DNA of 64,000 nt, from contig CAJFCJ010000006.1 in NCBI GenBank assembly GCA_904063045.1, positions 2,904,946-2,968,945 of the forward strand, given 5' to 3'. A model generated the notes under the pieces. It saw nothing but the letters and a program-made list of their open reading frames with translations. It was not told the origin of the DNA and made no database searches. This stretch comes from Dimorphilus gyrociliatus (Eukaryota > Annelida > Polychaeta > Dinophilidae). Positions within the stretch are counted from its first letter, which is position 1, and every line of letters begins with the position of its first letter. The translations under genes were made by a program, and so were the position numbers. Shown here piece by piece: positions 13,101 to 22,162 of this stretch.

Positions 13101-14450
13101 CTATTTTCCTGGACAACATTTGCAGTCTTTGCAAGTACATGGATTGCATGTACAGCATTTGCAGCTATCTCCACATTTACATTTACCACCAGTTTTACAA
13201 TCGCAGTCATTACATACACAAGCTTTACCAGGACAGCATGTGCAAGGATCACAAGTACATGGATCGCATTTACAACATCTGCATTTGTCTCCACAACAAC
13301 ATTTTCCTCCATCTTTGCAACCACAATCTTTGCAGTCACAGGTATTCTTTCCGGGACAACATTTACAGTCCTTGCAAGTACATGGGTCGCATTTACAACA
13401 ACTGCATTTGTCTCCACAACAACATTTTCCTCCATCTCTGCAACAGCAATCCTTACATTCACAGGTATTCTTTCCAGGACAGCATCTGCAAGGATCACAA
13501 GTACATGGATCGCATTTACAACAACTGCACTTGTCTCCGCAACAACATTTTCCTCCGTTTTTGCAGTCACAGTCTTTGCAGTCACACTTGTTCTTTCCGG
13601 GACAACATTTACAGTCCTTGCAAGTACATGGGTCGCATTTACAACAACTGCATTTGTCTCCACAACAACATTTACCTCCATCTTTGCAACCACAATCCTT
13701 ACATTCACAGGTATTCTTTCCAGGACAGCATCTGCAAGGATCACAAGTACATGGATCGCATTTACAACAACTGCACTTGTCTCCACAACAACATTTTCCT
13801 CCATCTTTGCAACCACAATCTTTGCAGTCACAGGTATTCTTTCCGGGACAACATTTACAGTCCTTGCAAGTACATGGGTCGCATTTACAACAACTGCATT
13901 TGTCTCCACAACAACATTTTCCTCCATCTCTGCAACAGCAATCCTTACATTCACAGGTATTCTTTCCTGGACAACACTTGCAGTCTTTGCAAGTACATGG
14001 ATCGCATTTACAACAACTGCACTTGTCTCCACAACAACATTTTCCTCCGTTTTTGCAGTCACAGCCTTTGCAGTCACAGGTATTCTTTCCTGGACAACAC
14101 TTGCAGTCTTTGCAAGTACATGGATCGCATTTACAACAACTGCATTTGTCTCCACAACAACATTTTCCTCCGTTTTTGCAGTCACAGTCTTTGCAGTCAC
14201 ATTTGTTCTTTCCGGGACAACACTTGCAGTCCTTGCAAGTACATGGGTCACATTTACAACAACTGCACTTGTCTCCGCAACAACATTTACCTCCATCTTT
14301 GCAACCACAATCCTTACATTCACAGGTATTCTTTCCTGGACAGCATTTGCAGTCTTTGCAAGTACATGGATCGCATTTACAACAACTGCAGTTGTCTCCG
14401 CAGCAACATTTACCTCCGTTTTTGCAGTCACAGTCTTTACAGTCGCATTT
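13101..14450 (-). repeat. 123-bp tandem repeat array (about 11 units)
   Basis: Direct 123-bp units, for example with equivalent boundaries at 13228 and 13351, encode the 41-residue metal-binding module. Units are highly similar at the DNA level, which suggests recent amplification or gene conversion. Confidence 0.9.
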
Positions 14451-14498
14451 CTGGTTGCTTGAACAACAAGTAGGGATTGTTTCTGGTTTCGAAGCCAT
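13101..14498 (-). CDS. Giant multi-repeat metallothionein-like protein 1
   Basis: A single-exon frame of 465 residues. After the start MASKPETIPTCC come about 11 units of 41 residues (123 bp), each with 16 cysteines in CxC, CCC, SCCKC and CKCCPGKNT patterns and almost no aromatic residues. This gives roughly 175 cysteines. Two unit subtypes alternate: one with CTCKDCKCC and one with CTCDPCRCC. Cys-rich, aromatic-poor repeats of this kind are what metallothioneins use to bind Zn, Cd or Cu clusters through thiolates. Ordinary metallothioneins have 60-80 residues; long multidomain forms are known in some invertebrates. The opposite strand and other frames are also open because the repeat is 3n long. 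This frame is chosen because of the cysteine pattern and because its promoter and first residues match the second copy at 18684. Confidence 0.93.
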   Translation of the reverse strand: MASKPETIPTCCSSNQKCDCKDCDCKNGGKCCCGDNCSCCKCDPCTCKDCKCCPGKNTCECKDCGCKDGGKCCCGDKCSCCKCDPCTCKDCKCCPGKNKCDCKDCDCKNGGKCCCGDKCSCCKCDPCTCKDCKCCPGKNTCDCKGCDCKNGGKCCCGDKCSCCKCDPCTCKDCKCCPGKNTCECKDCCCRDGGKCCCGDKCSCCKCDPCTCKDCKCCPGKNTCDCKDCGCKDGGKCCCGDKCSCCKCDPCTCDPCRCCPGKNTCECKDCGCKDGGKCCCGDKCSCCKCDPCTCKDCKCCPGKNKCDCKDCDCKNGGKCCCGDKCSCCKCDPCTCDPCRCCPGKNTCECKDCCCRDGGKCCCGDKCSCCKCDPCTCKDCKCCPGKNTCDCKDCGCKDGGKCCCGDKCRCCKCDPCTCDPCTCCPGKACVCNDCDCKTGGKCKCGDSCKCCTCNPCTCKDCKCCPGK

Positions 14499-14552
14499 TT
14501 TATTTTGTTATTATGCCACTAAGTTATATTGTCACACAATTGAGTCGTAGTT

Positions 14553-14630
14553 GAAATGAAAGCAATCTTGCTTATATACTGATACCAAATCTCGTTTTCA
14601 TCTCATTTTCCCATTTTGGCGCACGGAACC
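14553..14630 (-). promoter_or_regulatory. Conserved core promoter of metallothionein-like gene 1
   Basis: Read on the minus strand, this block runs from GTTCCGTGCGCCAAAATGGG through a TATA box (14578-14573) to GCTTTCATTT. It aligns nearly base for base with the block at 18549-18627 upstream of the second metallothionein-like gene. The TATA box lies about 75 bp before the ATG. Confidence 0.85.
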
Positions 14631-14659
14631 TTTTTTAAATCAATGCTTCAATACACTTA

Positions 14660-14745
14660 AGATAAATGTGAGGCGATGTTACGTGAAGCATGTGAAGGCA
14701 TATGTGAATCAAATTTCACATGTCGCTGTTTCGTTTTGCACTCAT
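14660..14745 (-). promoter_or_regulatory. Cluster of TTCAC(G/A)T-type sites upstream of metallothionein 1
   Basis: Several copies of ACGTGAA/TGTGAA or their complements lie within about 60 bp (near 14667, 14681, 14691, 14703 and 14715). The same motif family is clustered upstream of the second copy. One TGCACTC at 14737-14743 fits the metal-response core TGCRCNC, but a single such 7-mer is weak evidence. Confidence 0.5.
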
Positions 14746-15140
14746 TTCTACCCAGTCTTGGCAAAGCTCCAAAAGAAAGGTGCTATGAAGACACATGTTT
14801 TGTAAAATAGGATATTTTCCAGCTGGAGAGATTATTATAAAATGCAGATAATCTTAAAGAGAATAAGAATGGGAGAAGAGAGGCTGTAACTTGAAAACTC
14901 TTACTTGAATATTGTAAATTTAAACACTTAATAATATTAAATATTCATTGAAATTATGACAAAACTTTATTCATCAATTCTTTTATATTTGAAAGAAAAG
15001 AAGTGAATTTCTTATTAGTTTTCTAAGAAATCTGTGAAAATTTGCTATGCAAAAGGCATATTATATTGATCTAATAAGCAAAGTAGGCGAGAATAAGTGC
15101 TTTTGACTGGTATATATATATACTGTATATTGGTAGACAT

Positions 15141-16448
15141 CTAATCGACATTTAATTTTCGGAAATACCCAGCAGTGTCACCATTATTGCCCGGCTTCTT
15201 CTCAGGATTGTACTGCTTTTTCGAAAAATCCGAAAATTCCTTGATGATATTATGATATTTCTCCGTAGTTACCAGTTTTGCTGTATCCTCTGAAAGTAGT
15301 CGGAAAGAATGCATAATTGCCTTTTATTTTTAATTCTTTATTTACATACCAGCAATTTTTTTACAAGATCCAGGACAAGGTCCATCGTATTCGTCAGGTA
15401 AGTATTCCTCGGGCAACATTCGGAGTGGAATTGTCTTATATAGAGACTCTAGATTACTGTGTGTCTTTATCTGTATAGGACAAAAATGACGCTTTTAGAC
15501 GTTTCGCTTTTAATTATTTATATACAGCATACTCTTTCTAATTGTTTCGATTTGAATGAGGGTTTCATCACCCCTAAAACAGCTTCAAATAGCATTCCGG
15601 CATTGTAAAAATCTATCGACTTAACTCTTCCCACTATTGAACCCTAGCATTGATAAAAAAAGAAGTTAAGGTTTTATACCTAACCTAATAATAGATAATA
15701 TTTGCCATGTGGTCTTTCTGATAAACGCTCAATGGTTTCGTACCAAAAGATGTTACGAAACCCAATGATACATTGGTTAAATCGAAGACGAGAATTACTC
15801 CATTGACTTGAATCATCTCGTCGTACATAAGATGATAAAATATACAATGCCAGGCTCTGATGCATACTTCTACAGTAAACTCTTTAAGAGTTTGAGTAAT
15901 TGGTTGTACAGCTAAAAGAATGAACAATACAGATTATTATGAATTATTTTTTGAAAAGTATTGAGTTTACATTCTCTATAAAAAAATATCTTTCTGCCTT
16001 CGTCGTCATATCCGGGAAGAACTAAAATTATCCTATAACAAGAACAAAAATAATTGTGGTTAAAACACATGAATCATAATATTCACCCTCTCTTGATAAA
16101 TTCTTGAATAGCATGGTCACGACTGTCGATATCTTTACAAACATTCTCGTGTTTAAACTGAAACTTTAGTATTTTTTCAATAGTTTCCCTTGCTTTTATC
16201 TGACTGAATTTTGCGTGTCTCAGTATCCTTAACAGACTTCTAGTACCTTAAGCATAAAAATATATTTCAATTTGCCATTAAGGACTACTTATTTGAATAC
16301 TTGTATCATATTTTAAGTAGTCTTGATCGTTAACCCATTTCCTTAGAGCTTCAACAGAATCTAATCTATCTTGTTCATTTTCTTGCAACTCATCTTTGGC
16401 TTTCTTAATATATTTCGGTTCAAGACTACACGTGTACTCGTTCGCCAT
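15141..16448 (-). CDS. CRAL-TRIO lipid-transfer protein with an in-frame TAG
   Basis: Seven exons: 16448-16301, 16246-16087, 16032-15971, 15911-15685, 15643-15533, 15470-15350 and 15289-15141. The N-terminal helical CRAL-TRIO-N part contains RSLLRILRHAKFS. It is followed by the SEC14-like lipid-binding domain (GYDDEGRKIFF, VNGVILVFDL, SLGF, GRVKSIDFYNAG, LESLYKTIPLRMLPEEY) and a normal C-terminus ending GYFRKLNVD. The family (TTPA, TTPAL, clavesin and RLBP1 relatives) moves tocopherol, retinaldehyde or phosphoinositides in the cytosol. Exon 4 ends with TAG (15687-15685) directly before a good GT donor. All downstream exons remain in phase 0 with it and well conserved. The TAG would end the protein after 198 of 325 residues. 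A CAG-to-TAG change, an assembly error or readthrough could each explain it. Confidence 0.85.
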
Positions 16449-17036
16449 TGTTCACAAACAGGAAAATGAAAAACAGTCAAGCCTTTTATAAGCTACTTAT
16501 AACCATGGTTGAGAAATTGGATATTTACCCTTTGATGACTCACTAGCACTTGGATGAACACTAATTATTTATAAGTTTGAAATAAATTCTTTCATAATTG
16601 CTAACAGTAATCATGTTAAGCGAATTTGACACTCTAATGTATAATAATAGTAAATTTGTATGTGTATTGAAGGTATAAGCCGTTAGGGAACTAAACCTTT
16701 TTAAGTTAACAATACTTTTTTTCTATTTAATTTAATAATAAAAGCAAAAAAGACACGTTTTTGTATGGGGAACTATACTTCTTCTTAAAGTAGCAGTTAA
16801 GTGGAAGAATATCTGTAATACGAAGACTTAGGGATATTTTGTCATTGATACTCGTTTCGTTTAGAACTCGTATATTACAGAATTATTACTCTTAATCTAC
16901 AGCTTATCTTGCATTATCAATTAAAGATTATCGTCTTGTAAGCATTTAAGGTTCATAGAGTTAATTTGTTAGAATTGCTGGATATTGGTATTTTTTTTTA
17001 CAAGGCCTTGCAGATCTTTAGTTTCTTATAATTAAA
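16449..17036. other. Divergent promoter region
   Basis: 588 bp between the start codons of the CRAL-TRIO gene (-) and the GNAT gene (+). It must hold both promoters. I saw no further gene or clear motif. Confidence 0.5.
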
Positions 17037-18094
17037 ATGGCGGATAATATACCCGTTTTCACAATACAAGAAACTTCTTATCCTGAAATTAATAATTTGC
17101 ATAAGTTAATGCACGAAAATGTCTCTTGGAATATCTCTAGAGATTTTTTACAATCAATATACGACTCTTTTGAAATGAAAACTTTCAACGCCGTTGCAGA
17201 GGATGGCGAAATAATAGGTTAGTATAAACACAAATGAAGACACTCTAATCTTCTCAGTATATATCTAATATATTCATAGTAAATCTTTAATTTAATTTAT
17301 AGGAACTTGTTCAATGTCACCTATCGAGGATATTCCAGATTGCTACATGTTTACTTCGTTTGCCGTGAAAAAATGCTATAGAGGAGCCGGTATAGGCAGA
17401 GAACTATTGGAAAAAGCTGATAATATAGTTAGAAATAGTAACGCTTTGGTAAACGCCGCCGAGGGTACTGATGATCTGTACAATCGTAAAGGATATACTC
17501 TAACTGATTTTATTATTCATGGCGTTTGTAAGTTTTAGAAATACTTCTATAAATAGAAGACGTTTACTATAAATATAATTTTCAGTTGATGTCCCCATTC
17601 TAAATGATGAATTTAAACAGAATATCAAACAAGATACAGCTGTTATCATTGAAGTGACGAATGGAAATGATAAGATAATGGAAGAAGTATTAAATTTTGA
17701 TCAACGCGTTGCCTATTCGAAGAGAACGCAATTCGTTAAGTCTTGGTGTCAAAAAAGCGAATATACATTAGTGGCATTAAGAAATAACAAGTGCGTTGGC
17801 TATACTTGTTTATGGTATAGCGAATTCTACAGAGTTGGTCCACTATTCGCTGAAGATAATGATGTTGCATCTCTCTTATGGCAAAAATCTGTTGAAAAGT
17901 TGTCCGGGGAGAAGATATTGGTTGAAATTTTTGAGGAAAATAAGGATGCTCTAAGCCTATTTGCCAAAAGTGGTTTGACAATAGAAAGAAACAAAAAATA
18001 CGTTAACGTTAGATTTAATAGTAAAGAAATTGTGAAATTTAATAGGAAATATGTCTATGCACTCTCTTCAACTGATTGTCCAATTCTTGTCTAA
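17037..18094 (+). CDS. GNAT-family N-acetyltransferase-like protein, two domains
   Basis: Three exons, 17037-17217, 17303-17527 and 17586-18094, encode 304 residues. The first half is a GNAT domain: MFTSFAVKKCYRGAGIGREL includes the acetyl-CoA binding R-x-x-G-x-G loop (RGAGIG), followed by an ending that fits (LYNRKGYTL). The second half (about residues 150-280) contains VGYTCLWY and a short VGPLFAEDNDVASLLW segment, which resembles the second acetyltransferase-like domain found in invertebrate YitH/HolE-type proteins. The reaction would be acetyl-CoA-dependent acetylation; the substrate is unknown. It is divergent from the CRAL-TRIO gene and upstream of metallothionein 2 on the same strand. 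Confidence 0.85.
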
Positions 18095-18164
18095 ATCGCA
18101 TTTTGAATGTTATTTGAATAATTTAACACCTAATGATAATAGTAATGCAATAAATAACAATAAA

Positions 18165-18212
18165 ACTGCAATGTAGCTACTAGACAAAACTGCAATGTAG
18201 CAACTAGACAAA
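18165..18212 (+). repeat. 24-bp tandem direct duplication
   Basis: Two adjacent 24-bp copies (18165-18188 and 18189-18212) differ by one base (GTAGCTAC versus GTAGCAAC). They lie just downstream of the GNAT stop codon, upstream of the metallothionein promoter. Confidence 0.9.
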
Positions 18213-18349
18213 ACTTTGTTTATTTATAGAAATTAATTGCTGGAAAAGCAGAATTATGCCACGTATCTGAGCAATTACTCTTTTAAAAAGTGTTCACACG
18301 GCCAATATATCGGTAAACGGGCGCAAAAATAGGAAAAATGGGCATGACA

Positions 18350-18500
18350 AACGTGAGCCTGATTCACGCTTTTTCACACGTTTCACGTTCTTCACGTTCT
18401 TCACGTACTTGATTCACATTGTGCTACGTCACGAAAAAATGAAAAAACAAAGAAAAAGGCCTAAAAGAAAGAAAAAACATTTTCCCGCCCATAACTTCAC
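18350..18500 (+). promoter_or_regulatory. TTCACGT-type site cluster upstream of metallothionein 2
   Basis: At least eight variants of TTCACGT/ACGTGAA occur near 18351, 18362, 18373, 18382, 18391, 18400, 18413 and 18491; three at 18382, 18391 and 18400 are 9 bp apart. A GGGCGCA at 18319-18325 fits the reverse complement of the metal-response core TGCRCNC. The shared motif upstream of both metallothioneins suggests a common stress or metal regulator; its identity is inference. Confidence 0.6.
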
Positions 18501-18548
18501 GTTACATGAGTTTTAAATATATTATAAAACCGGTACTGCTTCAGAAGA

Positions 18549-18627
18549 AGTTCCGTGTGCCAAAATGGGAAAATGAGAGAAAAATGAGAATTTCTATCAG
18601 TATAAAAGCAATATTGTTTTCATTTGA
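18549..18627 (+). promoter_or_regulatory. Conserved core promoter of metallothionein-like gene 2
   Basis: The block starts GTTCCGTGTGCCAAAATGGG, contains TATAAAA at 18601-18607 (83 bp before the ATG) and ends GTTTTCATTT. It matches the block at 14630-14553 upstream of the first copy with only scattered substitutions, so the two genes were duplicated with their promoters or have been kept alike. Confidence 0.87.
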
Positions 18628-18683
18628 AGAAAAACTCAAGTTTTCTTAAAACAAAAATTTACAAATAAAATAAACTGAAAAAT

Positions 18684-20138
18684 ATGGCTTCAAAACCAGA
18701 AACGACAACCACTTGTTGTTCAAATAAACAACAATGTAGGGATGGCCACAACAGACAAGAAAAACACTATTCTTCTGATGACAAATTCTCTTCTGACAAA
18801 TATATTCAAAGTACTTACAAAAATTGTAAATGCTGGAACAAAGACATCACTTGTGAATGTCAAGATTGTCGTTGCAAAGATGGAAGGACACGCTGTTCTG
18901 GGGTAAATTGCAGCTGCTGCAAATGTGATCCGCGTACGTGTAATAACTATAAATGCTTTTCTGGAAAGAATACCTGTGACTGCAAAGACTGCGACTGCAA
19001 AAACGGAGGGAAATGTTGTTGCGGAGATAATTGCAGTTGTTGTAAATGCGACACATGTACTTGCAAGGACTGCAAGTGTTGTCCCGGAAAGAATACCTGT
19101 GAATGTAAGGATTGTGGTTGCAAAGATGGAGGAAAATGTTGTTGCGGAGACAATTGCAGTTGTTGTAAATGCGACCCATGTACTTGCAAGGACTGCAAGT
19201 GCTGTCCAGGAAAGAATACCTGTGAATGTAAGGATTGTGGTTGCAAAAACGGAGGAAAATGTTGTTGCGGAGATAATTGCAGTTGTTGTAAATGCGAATC
19301 ATGTACTTGCAAGGACTGCAAGTGCTGTCCAGGAAAGAATACCTGTGAATGTAAGGATTGTCGTTGCAAAGATGGAGGAAAATGTTGTTGCGGAGACAAT
19401 TGCAGTTGTTGTAAATGCGACCCATGTACTTGCAAGGACTGCAAGTGCTGTCCAGGAAAGAATACCTGTGAATGTAAGGATTGTCGTTGCAAAGATGGAG
19501 GAAAATGTTGTTGCGGAGACAATTGCAGTTGTTGTAAATGCGAATCATGTACTTGCAAGGACTGCAAGTGCTGTCCAGGAAAGAATACCTGTGACTGCAA
19601 AGACTGCGACTGCAAAAACGGAGGAAAATGTTGTTGCGGAGATAATTGCAGTTGTTGTAAATGCGAATCATGTACTTGCAAGGACTGCAAGTGCTGTCCA
19701 GGAAAGAATACCTGTGACTGCAAAGACTGCGACTGCAAAAACGGAGGAAAATGTTGTTGCGGAGATAATTGCAGTTGTTGTAAATGCGACCCATGTACTT
19801 GCAAGGACTGCAAGTGCTGTCCAGGAAAGAATACCTGTGACTGCAAAGACTGCGACTGCAAAAACGGAGGAAAATGTTGTTGCGGAGATAATTGCAGTTG
19901 TTGTAAATGCGAATCATGTACTTGCAAGGACTGCAAGTGTTGTCCCGGAAAGAATACCTGTGAAAGTAAGGATTGTCGTTGCGAAGATGGAAGAAAATGT
20001 TGTTGTGGAGACAAATGCAGTTGTTGTAAATGCGACCCATGTACTTGCAAGGACTGCAAGTGCTGTCCAGGAAAGAATACCTGTGAATGTAAGGATTGTC
20101 GTTGCGAAGATGGAGGAAATTGCTTTGTAGAGGATTAA
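18684..20138 (+). CDS. Giant multi-repeat metallothionein-like protein 2
   Basis: A single-exon frame of 484 residues starting MASKPETTTTCC, which matches the first copy. Residues about 18-56 are a decayed repeat in which cysteines are replaced by Ser, Tyr or His (for example SSDDKFSSDKY). A partly degraded unit follows (CSGVNCSCC, CFSGKNT). Then come nine near-perfect 41-residue units with 16 cysteines each, and a broken last unit that ends GGNCFVED. The expected role is thiolate binding of Zn, Cd or Cu. Compared with copy 1 it uses CESCTC as well as CDPCTC variants and GDNCSCC more than GDKCSCC. The start is fixed by the shared N-terminus and the TATA-containing promoter 83 bp upstream. Confidence 0.93.
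   Translation: MASKPETTTTCCSNKQQCRDGHNRQEKHYSSDDKFSSDKYIQSTYKNCKCWNKDITCECQDCRCKDGRTRCSGVNCSCCKCDPRTCNNYKCFSGKNTCDCKDCDCKNGGKCCCGDNCSCCKCDTCTCKDCKCCPGKNTCECKDCGCKDGGKCCCGDNCSCCKCDPCTCKDCKCCPGKNTCECKDCGCKNGGKCCCGDNCSCCKCESCTCKDCKCCPGKNTCECKDCRCKDGGKCCCGDNCSCCKCDPCTCKDCKCCPGKNTCECKDCRCKDGGKCCCGDNCSCCKCESCTCKDCKCCPGKNTCDCKDCDCKNGGKCCCGDNCSCCKCESCTCKDCKCCPGKNTCDCKDCDCKNGGKCCCGDNCSCCKCDPCTCKDCKCCPGKNTCDCKDCDCKNGGKCCCGDNCSCCKCESCTCKDCKCCPGKNTCESKDCRCEDGRKCCCGDKCSCCKCDPCTCKDCKCCPGKNTCECKDCRCEDGGNCFVED
18850..20138 (+). repeat. 123-bp tandem repeat array (about 10 units)
   Basis: Ten full 123-bp units plus a partial one, the same module as at 13101-14450 but on the opposite strand. The two arrays form a large inverted pair separated by about 4.2 kb, which could promote recombination or inversion of the CRAL-TRIO/GNAT segment. 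Confidence 0.9.
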
Positions 20139-20665
20139 ATCCGGTGACAATGGAACATTTGGTTTATGCTTGTCGAATGACATATTGTATTATTAATTTC
20201 TTTTATATATGTTTAAATGTTTTGGTAAAATAATATATTGATGATCTAAAACTCGAAGCTTTTTTTTTGTGAATGCAGTATGAATTGATTCACTTTATAG
20301 GATAGTGCTTGCCGAATTATTGCAATTGGAATATTTTTAAAAAATAGTAATTTGTTTAATGAGTGAATAAAAGGTATTTTTTTATTAACGAACTTTAAGT
20401 TTTGTAGATATTTAGAAGCGTAATGCTAAAAATCAGCGTCTTGAATAACTCTCGCTGTTTTTTTATATTGTATTTCCATTTATCGTGTTAGAATCTTTTT
20501 TCTGTTAAAAAATGGTAATTAGTAATATTTAAGAATTGTTTGCCTATATGACATACTATTACATCTTCTTATTAAAAGGTTAAAAAACTGTATGAGTTTT
20601 TAGGTACTTGAAATTAACTTTTTGACTTATTTAAAGAAACTTGTAAAATAATATTAATGGATCTA
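20139..20665. other. Intergenic region between convergent genes
   Basis: 527 bp between the stop codons of metallothionein 2 (+) and array gene A1 (-). It is AT-rich, presumably both 3' UTRs, with nothing else recognised. Confidence 0.5.
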
Positions 20666-21655
20666 TTACCTTTGATCAATTTCTTTTTGGTAGGTACCAT
20701 GAGTAGAGATCTTAATTAGTAAACCATATAAAACTACTGCATGATGAATATTAGTTGCCCATTCGAGTTCATTGTTGGAAAATCTAATTTACAGAAGTAA
20801 TATTCATAATTTTTAATATGAAATGTTCAAAAGTATGATTTTTACCAACAATTTGTCTATTGCAGCTGTAGCTCCAATAGTTTCTGGCATTTTTTGAAAA
20901 GTGTCTGGCTTGACGAGAACTTGAAAACTAGTCTGAACCTTGTAGTGTTTCCAGCTGATAACGCAATCATTTACTTAGTAATAACTATAATAATTCAAAA
21001 GTGAAAATGTGCGTACTTGTGAGGAGAAGCATAGTATCCAGAATATACTATTGAAGGAGATACAAACACGCGTTTATAATCGAAACCTTTAGGTCCGTAA
21101 TTTTCTCCATAATGCCCAAATAACTCTTTCAACTCTTTACCAGTGTACAAAACATCACCTGGCATACACAATTGACCAGTGCGTAAAACGTCTCCAACTC
21201 TATTTGGTTGTGTGCCATGATAGGCTCGGTAATAGCACTCGAACGAATCTTCTAGAGGAGTATATAATTTTAATCCGAATCTGCACCATCCAACAGGAAT
21301 TGCATAGGTCATTGGAGGCTTTCCTCTTGAATAAGATTCTCTATCTCCTCTTTCTTTGTGGCAAACTCTGCAGTAGCAAATGTTAAATTGTTCATTCATA
21401 TAGTTATCTGTCATAATAAAGATTTACTATATTAATAATAAAAATGTAGTAAAAATATTTTTCAACCCACCGTCTAGCTTAAGCTCTTCCTTCACATATT
21501 CTTTCGCCAAGTCTTTTAAAACACAAACTGAAAACAAGGGAAAATGTATATGTAAATAAGCAATAACTTAATGTTATAATAAAAATAAAATAACCATTTC
21601 CATCAAGAGGATCTCCTTGAAAAAAGGTACCATCACAACAAACATTGCTTGCCAT
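20666..21655 (-). CDS. Array gene A1: short CxCxxCH + ART-like protein without SPRY/ARM
   Basis: Five exons: 21655-21595, 21527-21471, 21407-21017, 20954-20850 and 20783-20666, giving 243 residues. It starts with its own ATG (MASNVCCDGTFF). It keeps only the last helix of the family's ARM region (CVLKDLAKEYVKEEL), then the cysteine cluster CYCRVCH, the GWCRFGLKL strand, YYRAYHGT (putative catalytic His), MPGD, VSPSIVYSGYY (putative Tyr), TSFQVLVKP and NNELEW (putative Glu). The exon 4 length (105 bp) and phases equal those of the full-length paralogs. The product would be a free ADP-ribosyltransferase-like module, if it is active. It is the outermost member of the array, next to metallothionein 2. 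The donor at the end of exon 4 (GTTGGT) is non-optimal. Confidence 0.8.
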
Positions 21656-22162
21656 ATTTCCAATTATAGATTCATAAGAAAAGATTGATAAAAATCAATA
21701 GGGAGACTATTCTGTACTTGATATATATTCTCAAGTCAGTGATGTAAAACTAAACAGCAAGAAAAGAAAAGAAAAGTAGAAAATTTGTTACATTAACATA
21801 TTTCTTCTACTTTTATTTTCGTTCATTTCATACTATTTTTTATAACGCAAAATATGTTTCCGTTCTTTTTTTTGTGGTTTTTAAATTGTATGACGATCAT
21901 AGGATCATAAAAGAAATAGTTGTATATTGTTGTATATGGAATATACGAAGTTGAACTAGAGAATACGAAAATCTATCTTCAAAAGCTTAATATTTCAAAA
22001 GTTAGGCTAAATATTTACAAACACATCAATAATTTTGTAATAGTTTTTGTTTTACTTTAAGTCTATTGTGTATACTTTCAGTTTTTATATACTGTATTCA
22101 TAATAATAATAGTCAACTACGTATTTAAAGGTGTCTAATATCTTTTTCTCTTGTGAAGTTTA
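21656..22162. other. Intergenic region A1-A2
   Basis: 507 bp of AT-rich DNA. It should contain the A1 promoter and A2 3' UTR; no gene seen. Confidence 0.5.

Larger units (their letters stand above)
18095..18548. other. Upstream regulatory region of metallothionein 2
   Basis: No gene is seen here. It holds a 24-bp direct repeat at 18165-18212 and a cluster of TTCACGT-type sites at about 18350-18500, described separately. Confidence 0.6.

Noticed and set aside
13062-14550. Long plus-strand and alternative-frame ORFs (440-490 codons) over metallothionein 1
   Set aside because: The repeat unit is 123 bp, a multiple of three, so a stop-free unit opens the frame through the whole array. Only the minus-strand Cys-rich frame has a matching paralog, promoter and sensible composition.
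18165-18212. CRISPR-like or mobile-element repeat
   Set aside because: Only two adjacent 24-bp copies without spacers in a eukaryotic intergenic region; a simple tandem duplication.
18847-20183. Minus-strand and alternative-frame ORFs over metallothionein 2
   Set aside because: Same repeat artefact; the plus-strand frame shares its N-terminus and promoter with copy 1.
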